Below are positions 23,541 through 36,432 of a stretch of 64,000 bases of DNA, one piece after another. The translations under genes and the position numbers were made by a program. The notes below the pieces were generated by a model that ran no database searches, was not told where the DNA came from, and was given only the letters and a program-made list of their open reading frames with translations. The number at the start of each line of letters is the position of its first letter. Within the stretch, counting starts at the first letter, position 1. This DNA is from Thinopyrum elongatum. Lineage: Eukaryota > Streptophyta > Magnoliopsida > Poales > Poaceae. The stretch spans positions 65,056,171 to 65,120,170 of the forward strand of contig CM022303.1 of NCBI GenBank assembly GCA_011799875.1, read 5' to 3'.

Positions 23541-26012
23541 ATGTTCTACCTTCACGCGACGACATACGTCACATTTGGCAACGTATCGAGCAATGTCCTG
23601 CTTCATTCTGGACCGCCAGTACCTCTGTCGGAGATCGCGATACATCTTGGTGCTACCCGGATGGATAGACAGCAGTGTATCATGAGCCTCCTTCATGACT
23701 TTGCCAGTCATAAGCTCGAAGCGAGGTACTACGATGCGGTCTCGGAAATATAATGTTCCATCTTCAGCAACTGAGAAATCCCGATACTTATCTAGGTGAA
23801 GCTCTTTCTTCATTAAGTCAATCTCAGCGTCTTTAGCTTGCGCTTCCTTAACAGCCTTTTGAAGGTCTGGCTGTACCACAAGGTTATTAAGAAAACCTTG
23901 GGGAACAATTCGCAGATTCAGCTAATTCAATTCTGCGTAGAGACGAGGTTGAGCTCGCCTAACCATGAGGTTGTTACAATATGACTTGCGGCTCAGGGCA
24001 TCGGCCATCACGTTAGCCTTGCCCGGGGTATATGAAATACCGCAGTCATAGTCTGTAATTGTTTCTAGCCATCATTGCTGGCGGACATTAAGATCCGGTT
24101 GAGTGAACAAGTACTTCAGACTTTGGTGATCGGTATAAATCTCACACCGATTACCCAGAAGGTAATGACGCCATAACTTTAATGCATAGATGACTGCAGC
24201 AAGTTCAAGATCATGCACTGGATAATTTTCTTCATGCAGTCGCAATTGACGTGAAGCATATGCAATCACTCTTCGTTCTTGCATTAGGACACAGCCTAAT
24301 CCCTGATGAGAGGCGTTGCAGTATATGACAAAGTCCTTGCGGGAATTAGGAGGAGCAAGCACTGGAGCAGAAGTAAGCTTGTCCTTGAGGGTCTGGAAAC
24401 TTTCCTAACATTTATCTGTCCACTCAAACTTAACGCCTTTGTGGAGCAGATTAGTCAGGGGCTTGGCGATCTTGGAGAAGTTCTTGACGAATCGTCGACA
24501 ATAACTGGATAGACCGAGGAAGCTTCGGACTTGCTTGGCATTCTTCGGAGGAGTCCAGTCAAGGATAGCCTGAACACGCTCCGGGTTAACGGCAATACCG
24601 TCCTTGGAAATCACATGTCCAAGGTAGGTCACTTCGGAAAGCCAGAATTCACATTTGGAGTACTTGGCATATAACTTGTGCTCTCGAAGCCTCTCCAGAA
24701 CAAGGCGAAGATGCTCGGCATGTTCTTCCTTATTCTTCGAATATACAAGGATATCGTCCAGATATACCACGACGAACTTGTCGAGGTAGTCCATGAATAT
24801 GTAATTCATTAAGCGGGAGAACGTAGCTGGAGCATTCGTCAGGCCAAATGACATGATAGTGTATTCATAGGAGCCATATCGAGTAACGAATGCAGTCTTT
24901 GGAATATCCTCTTCACGGACACGGATCTGGTGATAACCCAACCTCAAGTCGAGTTTAGAGAACACCGAAGATCCAGCAAGTTGATCATATAAGTCATTGA
25001 TCCGGGGAAGCGGATATTTATTCTGAATGGTTGCCTGGTTGATAGGACGGTAATCTTGGACCAACCTATTCGTTCCATCTTTCTTCTTGACGAAAAGAGA
25101 CGGTGCTCCCCAGGCAGAGGAACTATGGCGAATGAAACCCTTCCTTAAGGACTTATCGATTTCTTCCTTGAGCTCGATAAGATGGTGCGGAGGCATCTTG
25201 TAGGGACGCTTCGCAATAGGAGTGGTGCCAGGCTTCAAGTCAATGACGAACTCGACAGCTCTAGCAGGGGGTATTCCTGGAAGTTCTTCTGGAAAAACAT
25301 CCGGGAAGTCACAGACAACTGGGATGTTCTCGATCCCCTCAAGTGGAGAAGCGTTCAATGCATTCAAGGCATAAATCTGAGCCTCGGCGTTCTGAGTGAT
25401 ATGAGCTTGATAATTCACCATCTCATTTGATGGGTGCAGAAGGTGTACCACTTTAGTGGCACAATTGATTGAGGCGTAATGAGCCTTCAACCAATCCATT
25501 CCCAGAATAAGGTCAAACTTGGAAGATTTGAGGATAAAGGGGGACGCGCGGAACTCCAATCCTTCAATTTCAATGGGAACATTATAACTAACCACGGAGG
25601 TTCGACATCCACCCGTGGGAGTATGTACCACTAAAGGTGTGCTCATGTACTCACACTTAACGTCATGCATGCATGCAAAATGCTCTGACATGAATGAATG
25701 AGATGCTCCTGAATCAAATAAAACAGAAGCTGGTGCTAAATTAACAAGTAGAGTACCCATGACTGTAGCTGGTTGGTCTGGGTCTTCACTCATATTGACA
25801 TGATAGGCCTGCCCACGACCATAAGAAGGTCTGGCATTGTTGTAGCGAGGCTGAGAATTCCCACGGCCATTACCACGGCCAGCAGAAGGAAGAGCCAATT
25901 GAATCTGACTCTGTGAGCAGTCTCTGGCACGGTGACCTGGCTGGCCACACTTGAAGCAGAGTCCATTGTCAGGACGTGGTGTAGGAGCTCGGGGTGCTGG
26001 AGCTTGCAAAGG
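23541..26012 (-). pseudogene. Zinc knuckle, protease, reverse transcriptase and RNase H, element B pol
   Basis: One minus frame broken by point stops. In order: zinc knuckle [14 protein letters not shown], retropepsin [11 protein letters not shown] with the catalytic YLDD in [14 protein letters not shown], RNase H ([23 protein letters not shown]) and integrase HHCC zinc finger. Stops: TAG 24407-24405, TGA 24074-24072, TAG 23924-23922 and TAG 23540-23538. There is no frameshift over about 2.5 kb, so the damage is by substitution only. The RT active site is intact. Confidence 0.93.
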
Positions 26013-26834
26013 CTATCTTGGTGGTGGAGGAGGCAGACGAGGTGCAACATAGGAAGGCCTGTGTGCTGGTGCTGCTGGACGGTACATGCTCTGAGGGATC
26101 CAGATACGGCGCTTCTGGGAAGACGAGCCCGAAGATGAGCCCGTCTCACGAGTGTGTCTGGTAGCTTCCTTGTGCTTCTTCAATCCAGTCTCGACCATAA
26201 TAGCCTTATTCACCAAGGTGGCGAAATCAGGATAGTCTTGAACAAGCAGGGCTAACTGAATGTCATGGTGCAGCCCTTCGCGGAATTTCTCCTGTCTTCG
26301 TTCATCAGTGGGAACGTCCTCTTCAGCGTAGCGAGACAAGTCCAGAAACTCGCGCTGATAAACTTCCACAGATTTGTTGCCCTGAACGAGACTGCGAAAC
26401 TCAGCCTTCTTCCGAGGTATGACAGCTTGAGGAATGTAGCGGGCACGGAAAGCAATATTGAATTCAGCCCAGGTGACGACGGTACCAGGTGGTAAGGTCT
26501 GACGGTGAGTAGCCCACCACTGTGATGCGGGACCCTTCAGAAGGTATGTCGCAAAGGTGACATAGTTGACCTGGGCGACACCAGCAGACTCCATCTCATG
26601 GGAGATGTCACGCAGCCAGTCATCTGCATCCAATGGGTTGACTGTGTTGCGGAAAAACGACGGATTAAGTCGCATAAACTCTGGCAAGGTGATGGAAGGT
26701 GGCGGCTGGTCGGCATTGGGACGGGGGAATTGCTGCATAATCCCCGTCATGAATTGGTGGTTAAGTTCGAACTGTTGCATCATCGCAGCCATATAGTCAG
26801 GTGGCGGCGGCGGAGGTGGATTGTTGTCAGCCAT
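26013..26834 (-). pseudogene. Gag (retrotrans_gag domain), element B
   Basis: Start chosen at MADNNPPPPPPPDYM; an upstream in-frame Met at 26894 looks like leader. Capsid-type domain with FMRLNPSFFRN, WLRDISHEME, ASQWWATHRQ, FRARYIPQAVIPRKK and a conserved EFLDLSRYAEE. The frame is continuous with the zinc knuckle and pol downstream except for a TAG at 26015-26013, so a single gag-pol polyprotein was the ancestral form. Confidence 0.9.
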
Positions 26835-26894
26835 CCTGCTAAATCGACAGGGGTAGTTTAGCAGAAGGCAATGCGAGTGTAAAGCGCCATGCAT

Positions 26895-27078
26895 GATGTA
26901 ACGTGACGGAATTTAAATAGTACAGCAGATGCTTAATTGTAGTCATTAAGTCATACAGATCCATACAGCGTCGGTTACATTCGGGCAGCATAACGGCGCA
27001 AATTCAAAAGCTAGACATGCTAGGCGGCGCGCAGGCATGCGGTAAGGAAGTACACAACGAGACATAGCAAAGGCTACA
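26895..27078 (-). other. Spacer between upstream ORF and gag, element B
   Basis: Short non-coding interval between the end of the upstream ORF and the gag ORF. No feature recognised. Confidence 0.5.
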
Positions 27079-27849
27079 TCAACGTCGGAGAAAACCACTG
27101 AAACGGGGTAGCTGCAAGTGTGGACGACGGACGTTCGTCGCAGAAGGATCCTGCGCTCCATGTGCACTCTGATGCAGAACCCGGTCTCGAACTGTAAGAA
27201 GAGGTCCACGTGCAGGCGTGTGACCTCCCACAGTAGGCCAATCGATCCCTGATGGCATCTCGGTCCTGCTCGGGTAAAGAATGTGCTCCGGGTGTATCCC
27301 TGCACGAACAGCTAGTAACAACTGCGTCATAGCCTCGTAGAGTCGTGCTCGAGTGGCGAACAACTCGACAGCAAGAGCGCGAACCGTGTGATCCAGAGCC
27401 TAAGTACAGTGAATCAGAACTCGCTGATCGTAGCGACGAGGCTCGTAAGGGGCACAGACAACTATGTAGAATCCAGAAGCATCTCCAGCAGGGGCATACA
27501 GAATATAACGATACTCTGAGGCATCCAAGTCAGCACTGAACTGTCCTCGAAGACGTGCGACAGCAGAGTAGGCGGCATCATGGACTGCCATCTCAATCGT
27601 CACGCCGACACCGTGAAAACGGTGTAGCTCAGTGTCTGAGTCATCCTGCTGATCGTAGATGCGAACTTCAGCATAGTACTGTTCCTGGTTGAACTCACGG
27701 TAAACCTCGTAGACCATGTACTCGGGGCACAAGCGGTATCCCAGCCTGATCAAGAGGGCGATCAGAACAGCTGGAAACCTAGGGACGTCTCGAGCACAGG
27801 TGCGAAGCACAAGCTGTGTCGCAGGGCGAGGTGGAAACAAACGGTCCAT
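27079..27849 (-). pseudogene. Upstream ORF of unknown function before gag, element B
   Basis: Minus frame of about 257 residues: MDRLFPPRPATQLVLR..., AVLIALLIRLGYRLCPEY, YREFNQEQYYAEVRIYD, ASGFYIVVCAPYEPRRYD, then a TAG at 27402-27400 and on in the same frame to [20 protein letters not shown] and ...FSGFLRR. It follows a leader with a CAG directly before the ATG. Element A keeps the first 13 and some later residues of this ORF around a deletion, so it is shared by both subfamilies. I recognise no domain; it is not gag, pol or an envelope-like protein with a signal peptide. Confidence 0.65.
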
Positions 27850-28223
27850 CTGAAATAAGAAGATTCAGGATTGTCATTCGACGACGAGAAACATAACAGA
27901 TGTCGAATGGAAAGTTTAAACAAAACAATGGAAAGGAAATGATTATCAGACTAATCAGATCAAAGATAGGGAAATCGCACTGAATCCAGCTCTCCGGGTG
28001 GATAGAATTACGAGATCCTAAGTGTCGGTGTTAGTAAAAAAAATTAACCCGAATAGAAGAGAGATTAGAGTCCCAGAGTAAGGATCGAGGAGTAAAAGAT
28101 CCTAGTACCACCCAGTTGGCGACGTGGGCCCGTAAGCCACACATCCAAGTTAGTAAAACACTTTTCGACCACTAGACTCAACTTCGGCCAAAGAGTTGGA
28201 TAGGGGGACTCCTAGAGGCAGTC
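27850..28223 (-). other. Untranslated leader of element B
   Basis: Region between primer site and upstream ORF, homologous along its length to 3997-4374 of element A. No ORF. Ends in TTTCAG before the ATG. Confidence 0.7.
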
Positions 28224-28236
28224 GGCTCTGATACCA
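28224..28236 (-). promoter_or_regulatory. Primer binding site, tRNA-iMet, element B
   Basis: Minus-strand TGGTATCAGAGCC, three bases from the LTR end, complementary to the initiator tRNA-Met 3' end. Confidence 0.93.
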
Positions 28237-28239
28237 ACC

Positions 28240-31200
28240 TGTGACGACCCCGGCTTATTCGTGCACTAACCATACACGCAAATGCACACGATCAAGCCTA
28301 AGGACTCACTTGAAGATATCACAACACAACTCTAAAACATAAATAAAGTCATACAAGCTTAATATTACAAGTCAGGGCCTCGAGGGCTCGAATACATAGC
28401 TCGATGTCATACAAGTGTCAGCGGAAGCATTAGATATCTGGGTACAAATATATTACAGAAAGAGAGTTAAGCCTTCACAAAGGCGGGGCAAAATAAAACT
28501 ACGATCGAAAAGGCGTGGGCCTCCTGCCCTGGACCGTCCGATCCTACTCCTGGTCGTCAGACGGCTCCTCGTAGTAGTAGTACTCTCCGGGCTGGTAGTA
28601 GTAGTGGTCGCCGACGGGGACAACTGGCTCAGGGGCTCCATCGTCTGGTGGCATCAAGTGGATATGGGGGAAAAAGAAAGTAAAGCAAACGTGAGTACTC
28701 ATCCGAAGTACTCAGGAAGCAAGGATCTACACTACATATGCAACATTTTCAAAGGGGGCTGTATATGTGGACTGGGCTGCCGAAATGCCAGAATAGAGGG
28801 GGAAAGCCTAGTCCTATCGAAGACTAGCATCTTCAGCACCTCCAACGGTCTCGCAGCATTAGAAGAGAGCAGAATAACATAATGTAAATTATAGCAGTAA
28901 TGTCATCATCCTCGGCCAGAGATTCTTCCTCGACTCCCTGCGAGAAAGCAATCCCAGAGCCGTACTATCCAGTTCTCATCTCATATCATGTTCTAGTTGT
29001 ACCGATCGGGATACAACTCCGAGTGTCCGTTACCGTAGGATAGGCTATCGATAGAAGTTTCTTCCCTGCAGGGGTGCACCAACCTACCCACCACGCTCGC
29101 TTAACTCCGGTCGGACACACTTTTCTGGGTCATGCCCGGCCTCGGCTAAGCAACACGCCGCAACCCGACCTAGGCTTATAAGAGAGGTCAGCACGCCAGA
29201 CTAAACCAATGCCCCCAGGGGTCTTGGGCCATCGCCCCGGGAACTCCTGCATGTTACGGGGCAACCGAGAGCAGACCTAGCAACCCCTTATACAAGCGCG
29301 GTTGCGTTCCCAGTCCAACTCGGCGTGCGCCGCTCCTTACTGACGTCAAATAAGCTTCGGCTGATGTATACGACGTAGAACGCCCATACTATGCCCACGT
29401 GATGGTTAGTGCTATCAGGCCAGAGGCCCCTCGGATCAAATATCCAAACCGTAGTGGATTAGGAGCGCGCGGAAACGAGCAGAGACTCACGATCGATGTT
29501 ACCCCGTTGCCCCGTCTCGAGGACTTGCGGCAAGGGCTAAGAATGCCCGGCCACGCCTCGTGTTATCTCGCAGGCACCTTCCAGGTCAACCCGACTCCAC
29601 ATCACTTTGCATTAAGCTCGCGCGGGTACCCCTCAGGGCCGACCCGTCTTTAGTAACATGGTTTAGTGCAAGTCAAATCATCAACAGTATCTGTGTGTCA
29701 GGCAACAAGGGAACCCTGAGGAATCACCCTCGATGGAATTCCCGCTCGATGATATCATCAAGGTGAACGAAGGAGGAATCACCCTCGAGGTCCACACTTG
29801 AGAGGTTGCGCGACGGCGTCGGTATCGGGGGTGGTGTAGGAGGAATCACCCTCGCTTACCATGACCGATTAACTAACCTACAAGGTTATCATCAGAAGTG
29901 CTGACAAGGTATCACCCTCGGCACTCGATAGTAACCCAGCAGTGTCGAGCAACATAGGGGGAAGTGACGTGCGGTGCCCGGGTCTGATCTTCGATCCCGT
30001 TGCTCGGGTCTTCTGAGAGTCCAGCGGGGCAGTCGGAACAAGTGGGTCTCTGATCAGGCTCTACCCATCCTATCTAAACAGTTTAGGATAACAGGCAGGT
30101 ATCAACAGTAGGCTACAATTAAACAGGCTATGCAACAAATATAGGATGGTAACAGCAGCAGTAACATCTAATGCAAGCATAAGAGGGAAGAGATTAGGTG
30201 ATATCAGAATGCTCAAAATGGGGGTGCTTGCCTGTCTGCTCGACGGCATGGGCAGGGTCGTCGGGGACGTAGTCGTACTCCGGAGTGGCATCTGCCTCAG
30301 GAGCTACGGCAACGTTGGGGTCTACCGAAAGAGAAGAGGGGGAGGAAACAAGTAAATATAATGCAACACAGTGCGTGCAATGCTATGATGCAGTGCAGGG
30401 TTGCCTAAATATGCCTCTAAGTCATTTTAGTTATTTTTAGAATTAATCTGGATTTATTAACCGGTGTATGTGCACTATTCATCTACCGGATTCAGGCCTG
30501 GAGTTACGAGTTCTCCTACGTAGGAGGTTCCGACAAGGAAACAGACGGCATGATCAGACTCGTCTCGTCGTTCTGAGCAACTTTCATGTTTTAAGTTTTT
30601 CAATCCGAGCTACGGTTTAAAAGTTATTAATTTTCGAAGTTTAAATGATTTTTTGGAATTATTTTTATTTACAGAAAATGAATTATGATGTCAGCATGAT
30701 GTAATGCTGACATCAGCAAGTCAACAGCGGCTGTACAGGTCAAACCTGACATGTGGGTCCACTGGGACCCACAGGTCAGCCTCTGTTAGGCTAATAGTGG
30801 ATTAAACTAAACTAATGGAATAATTAGAGGGGTGGGCCCCTGATGTCAGTGTCTAATCTAGTTTCCAGATTAACTTAATTAACCAGAAACAATAATTATG
30901 CGCGTAGGTCCCGCATGTCAGTTGCTGGGGCCGGCCCAGTCAGCAGTTGACCTGGTCAACTGGGTCCGCGGGGCCCATCTGCCAGTGACTCAGGGGGCCC
31001 CACCTGTCGGGCCACGTCGGCGACACGTCGGCGCCGCCGCCGGAATAGCGTCGGCGACCTCTCCAGCGGCGGAAGATCGCCGGAGTGCGTCGGATTTGCG
31101 CTATAGTGCACCATTTCGCGCGCGGTTGGCAGCTTTCGAAAGCTGGAAGAGTGCCGCGTCGACTGGTGGCCTTGGACCGACCGGAGGTGAGCTAGATCGA

Positions 31201-32420
31201 CGGCGGTGAGCAGCGGGGCGGGCGCCGGAGTTCGGGACCGAACGGGACCGAGGCTGCGCGGCGCTTTCGCGCATGCTAACTAGCTAGGAAGAAGCGGCGG
31301 ACCCCCAGGAACGCGTTGGCGCCCCTAGCTCGAGCTGTTGGAGCTCGGGAGCACGGCAATGGCTAACGCGGCGGCGGCCGGAGCACGGCTACGGTGGCAG
31401 CTCGTCGGAGGCGTCCAAATACGCGGTGGAGAAAATAGGGGAAAGGACGGAGCTCACCTAGCGGCTATGAAAAGCCTTCGATGGCTTAGTAGCAGCAGGG
31501 GGCTCGGGGTCGACGGGAATCGCCGGCGACAGAGAAGAAGAGGCCGAGGTCGATCCCGTCCGTGCGGTCCTCCCCGAGTTCGATGTCGAGGTGTAGTCGA
31601 AGCAGAGGAGCGAGGCGGAGCCGCAGGACGTCTTGGCGAAGCGAATGGGGAACGGTGGCCGCGTCTGCGGGCAGGGACGCGACGGCGACCGAGTCGGGCG
31701 GCGTCGAGAACCTGAAGGGAAGAGCGAGGGGAGAGGGGAGGAGTGGTCGAGGAGGGCAGGGGGGAGGTACTGGCCTCGGCCTTATCCCCTCCTCGCCCCT
31801 GTTCCGTCGGTGGCGCCGTCGGCGTGTCGGCGCGCGGATGGCGCGCGCGCGCTCGACCAGAGAGAAGACGACAGCGAGAGAGAGAGAGAGGTTGGGCCAG
31901 ATGGGCCGGCTGTCGGGGCACTGTGCACTAAGGCCCAGTGCACAGTGCCTCGGTTTTATTTTTCTGTTTCTGTTTCTCTTTTTCTTTTATTCTTTTCTGT
32001 TTTGATTTAGTTAGGGCACTTTTCCATTTTTGTAAAGTATGGGAGTTGACCCAAATATTGCAATGCAATATTAGCCTTGACCAAAAATTGGTTTGAGACA
32101 AATTGGGTTCCATTTGAAATTGAAATGATTTTTAAATGAATTTAATATTGCTGTTTTGATGCTGTTTCAAATTTTTTGAGTCATTTAATTAGTCCAAGTG
32201 CTACTGGTGTTATTTTTATGTGTGCTCTTGGAATATTTGCTAATTAGTGAACATTTTTCCAAAGGTGCTTGAGCAAACTTATTTTGCACTTTTGAATTTG
32301 AGTTGATTTCCATAATTGAGTTTGAATTGGATACTTAACTCGTGTGACTTGGCACTGCAAATGGTATGACTTGGCAATATTAGCAGTTGATCATAGTGAT
32401 AGTTACACAGGGGTGTTACA
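28240..32420 (-). repeat. 5' LTR of Gypsy element B
   Basis: 4181 bases, the right LTR on the map, matching 18189-22386 with scattered substitutions and small indels. Followed by GAACA (32421-32425), the partner of the left target duplication, so the element (18189-32420, 14.2 kb) is complete end to end. Confidence 0.95.
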
Positions 32421-33897
32421 GAACAAAGATCAAAAGCGTGATATCTCTGTCGGTATCAAGTATCAACACATACGGAATTTACAGTTCAATAGAGCTTCAC
32501 CGTCCAAAGCTAAGCTATGCCGAAGAAACAGAGAGGGAGCGGGATCCCTTGAGCTACATTGGATGCAATTTAGGGTCTGCATTGGAGGAGGCACCTCCTC
32601 ATAGGGTCGGTGAACCAAGAGGTCAGCGCCCCACCAAAGCCTAGCCGCCCAAGTGGCTTTGCCCTCAAGCAAAAAGGGGCGCCCACTATTTGGGCATTTT
32701 AGGCCCATGTGCCCCCCACTTGGGCTTCCCAAGTTGGCAACCCCATGATACCATATATATTTTTCTAGGAGGTTCCAGAAAACTTTGAAACCCGCCTTGA
32801 TTTTCCGGTGATTTTTCAGTCTTCCAGGACTTTCCCGGTTTTTCTAAATTCTCTGGTTTTCTTTGAAACACTTTTGGTTTTCTTGAGACATTTTTGGTTC
32901 TTCACCGAAAGATTTTTATCTGCTCGAAACTTTTTCGGTGAATTGCTCAAGAAGTTAACACTTCTAGTACTAACAAACTAGTGAACCTTAAGCAGGTGAC
33001 CCTGCAGGTTTCGTAAAGTGCATAAATGACTTGAAACTCCTTTGGTCAATGATCAATAGAGAAACCTTGGACATCCATATTGAGCCCCTACACTTGTACG
33101 AATTATTATTCGAGTGAACCATAGTTTCCCGTACAAAATTCCTTTGCTTCGTGATACTTTACAAAACTCGATGCGAGACGTATCGGTATCCATGTGAAGC
33201 AAGTCTTGATCATTAAACCAAGTAATCCTCATTACCAATTTTGTTTTGTTTTCTTGTTTTTGTATTCTAGCATCCCCGTGATCATATCACATTGTGTCTA
33301 GACTGCTGGTGATAGATAACATAATACAGAGAGGGCACGAAAAAAATATCTCTCCATCGTCGGAGGAGCAAATCTCAATTTTTAGCTATCAAGTCCTTGA
33401 CATACTTTTCCAATGTACCCCAAAGTTGCCGTTATAATCACCCTATTACCGGTAACGTTGCACGAACCCCAAAATACACCGTCCGACACGAAGGTACATT
33501 GGTATTATCATGGTCTAAGTAAGTGAGTATACATAAACATTTGCATGATTATACTTATAAAAATATGACGATGTGATCTTGAAGTATATCATTAAGTTGG
33601 GTCTGTCAACACCATTGTTCCGCTAAAAATGTGTTTACATTATTCCCATCATCCATTCTTACTTTAACAATGCCCATGATCAGGAAAACATGATCGTCAA
33701 CAATACATGGTCTAGTTTTAAAGCCGAGACTAGGGATCTACTTGGTGTTTAATATTTCACACATGCCAATGAGTTTTCCTCAGAATCTCATATTTATAGA
33801 AGGACCATTGCAACTATATCATAGAAACATAAACGGTAATTATGAACATGAAAATAAATAAAAACATTGTTATTGCCTCTAGGGTATATTTCCTTCA
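32421..33897 (-). repeat. Copia solo LTR, right piece (Angela/BARE-like)
   Basis: Resumes the LTR broken by Gypsy B. On the minus strand it begins TGAAGGAAATATACCCTAG (33897 down), the classic Angela-like LTR start, followed by GAGGCAATAACAATG. With the left piece the LTR is about 1.67 kb, the usual length for this group. Flank CATAA at 33898-33902 equals 17986-17990. No internal domain is present, so it is a solo LTR left by unequal recombination. Confidence 0.9.
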
Positions 33898-33902
33898 CAT
33901 AA

Positions 33903-34290
33903 TTGGACTGTCTCAGATGTTTGGGATGGTCAGGTGCTCAAACTCATATTGCAGAGAAGTGTTGGCTCTGAATTCTTGCCCAAATGGAATGAGTGTTTGC
34001 TTACGGTGAAACTTTTTGTTCCCAATTCTAATGCTGACCAACTTATATGGCTGGTGGAATCATCTAGAACATATACGACCAAATCCTTCTAGATATGATT
34101 AATTTTGGTGGGGTTTCTGCCCCTTTTTGGAACTGTCTCTGGAAGATTTATATTCCTCCCAATTTTCATGTTTGAATTGCTTGTTGCTAATTATAAAATT
34201 TTGACTAGAGGTAAATTAGGTAAGAGACATCATATTGAGGAGCTAACCTCTTTATTTTGTGGTGAAATGGTGAATGTTCACCACTTGGCT
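33903..34290 (+). pseudogene. LINE-1 ORF2 C-terminal part (right part)
   Basis: Continues LINE-1 in the frame left at 17985: IYQKH joins NWTVSDVWDGQVLKL. Further on are LPKWNECLLTV and the zinc-binding-like tail LTRGKLGKRHHIEELTSLFCGEM...HH. Stops interrupt it. It breaks off after the HH motif, so the normal 3' end and poly(A) tail are missing. Confidence 0.82.
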
Positions 34291-35253
34291 TTTTATATAT
34301 ACTAATATCTATGTATGATTTTTCAAATTTTCAACCCAAACTAAAACTTATTTTTTTAGTGAAAAAAGAATTTTGAAATTTTGACAACCATGTTCAAAAA
34401 GTGACATATTTATGATACAGAGGGAGTATTGCTGATGATAAGGTAGATAGCAAGGAAAAAGGCAAATCTGAATTCAGCATGGTCATCACAGAAAAAATAG
34501 ACACTGCAGGTTTAAACATGCACAAAAAATGTTTAACAAAGCCAAAAGGTAACGATTGAAGGTGCAAGTTGGGTTGCATACATAAGTTTAGATGCCTCAA
34601 AAAATTCTGCAACTGAAGCAAGTTGTATCATTCTTTTGGAGGAAAATTTCAGTGATCGATATTTCCGCGTGTCTCGTATAATGTAGACACCTAAAATTAG
34701 AAATTCCGATCAGAATCTGGGCCACAAATTTCCAAGTGATGTGTTATGGTATATGTATACTTCAATTTTTAATATGTATGCAAAATAATATACCTCTTAT
34801 ATGTCATATTGATCTGCAGGTTGTAGGTACTGAAATAATCACAGAGATCTTGCAGAAAAGCCCACTTGAGTTACACATGAGTAAACCTCTAGCTCAGAAA
34901 CTGTTCGGAAGAGAAATGAGAAAGGATTGACATACAGGTGAGAGGCTCCACTTCAGCTTGTGCCAGGCCAATGTGTCGAGTCTCGTTTTGTTTTTTGAGA
35001 ACATCATCAGGTCTAGCTACCAGGTTACATACGAGCTAATGGAGTTTCCGGCCTCACCCTATGGGATGAACTCGTGTACTGTCCAGCTTGCTACTCACTG
35101 GACACTGCAAAATATTATGATCTGCTCCATAAACGAGCAGACAGTAACAATGTGTGATTTTTCCGTCCCATGCATGTGCTACTGACTAGATCCGTCTGAC
35201 AGAACTAGAAAAAAACCAGACACCGAACTTCGTAAAAAGAAACCGGTTGGAAG
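34291..35253. other. Intergenic, possible MITE remnant and a repeat shared with 40.1 kb
   Basis: No gene seen. At 34415-34429 GATACAGAGGGAGTA resembles one end of a Stowaway-like MITE, but a clear partner end is missing. 34479-34585 is a diverged copy of 40131-40230 (shared CATGGTCATCACA, AATAGACACT, TGCAAGTTG). 34816-35185 holds short open frames with no family I recognise. Confidence 0.45.
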
Positions 35254-36281
35254 TTAATCTCGTGCAAAAAGATCTAGTTGCATCGGTTTTGAATGCATCT
35301 CATGCACCACGAGCTTATCGACGATGACAGTGGAGCCGGTAGCATTGTTGAAAACGTACACCCCAGCCGCCTCATAGATGGCCTCAGTCGGGTACACCCG
35401 GGACGTCGCCGTCAATCTCCCGCCCATAACGAAGCTCTCCACAATGGAATGATCCACAAGAATCCTAGCGGATAAGGCCTCTCCGTTGAGCACCGGAACG
35501 GTGCTGCCCACGACACGCTTCACAACATTCCTGGCCAGCGATGACTGTGACTCGTCATGGCAGAAGTGGGTCCGGAGGCCCCCGTCAAGGCTCCTAGACA
35601 TGTAGAAGTACATTGCCATTTGTTCACTGTGTGACCATTGGTGAGGAGGAGGTCGAAGGGACCTAGCGCACCCCGGTTGGTGGCACCACCGCTATTGCTG
35701 CAGTTGTAGCCGATGTCGGCCTCGTTGTGGGCTGCGATGTCAGAAGTGTTGAGGCGGAAGGAGGCCTCTATGTCGAGCTGAGCGGCTTGCCGGAGATGCA
35801 GGGGGAAGACGGAGCCAGTGCCGATGGTGATGCCACTTAGGTCAGCTGCATTATGACAGAGGGTCTCAATCTCCTCCACCGGCCATTGGAGGAGGTTCGT
35901 CCGGGTCTTCTCGTCCAGCGCTACCGTCCTCGGAATCGCCTACATCATACACCATTAATAAGAGAGTTCATTAATTCAAGCTAGGTAATTCCCGTGATCA
36001 TGATGGCACTTTGATATCAAGAACCACTACCTTTTCTTCTAGCTAATAAGATGTTTCTGGTTGTCAGATTATCTCTTGCCTGCTCATGGATTCAGCAGGC
36101 AACTTAAAAGGTTCTCTTATGTGCGAAAAAGTACAAGCTGGCTTATAACACAAACGTGATGGAAATGCTCAATCTGAACCTTTTTGAGTTAGATTCGATC
36201 TTCTGAGAGAGCCTAATAGTGAAATGAGTCAGAGAAAAAGCATAGCCAAAATATTTTTGAAGTCACAAATACAAAGAATTA

Positions 36282-36432
36282 CTACCTGTGTTCACTATTA
36301 TACGATGTTTTGGATATTTTATTAAATATACTACATATGGACCGAAATAAGTGAACAAACACACTAACACATGTCTATATACATCCGAATCAGGAATTTT
36401 TTTGAACATCTTATAATAATGAACGGAGGGAG
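36282..36432. mobile_element. Stowaway-like MITE in GH32 intron 3
   Basis: About 151 bases. The left end CTACCTGTGTTCACTATTAT and the right end, read inversely, CTCCCTCCGTTCATTATTAT match. Left flank TA; right flank AA, so the TA duplication is imperfect. Confidence 0.75.

Noticed and set aside
34105..35185. Short open frames between LINE-1 and the GH32 pseudogene as genes
   Set aside because: 34105-34305 is part of the LINE-1 tail; the others are under 80 codons without a recognisable family or splice pattern.
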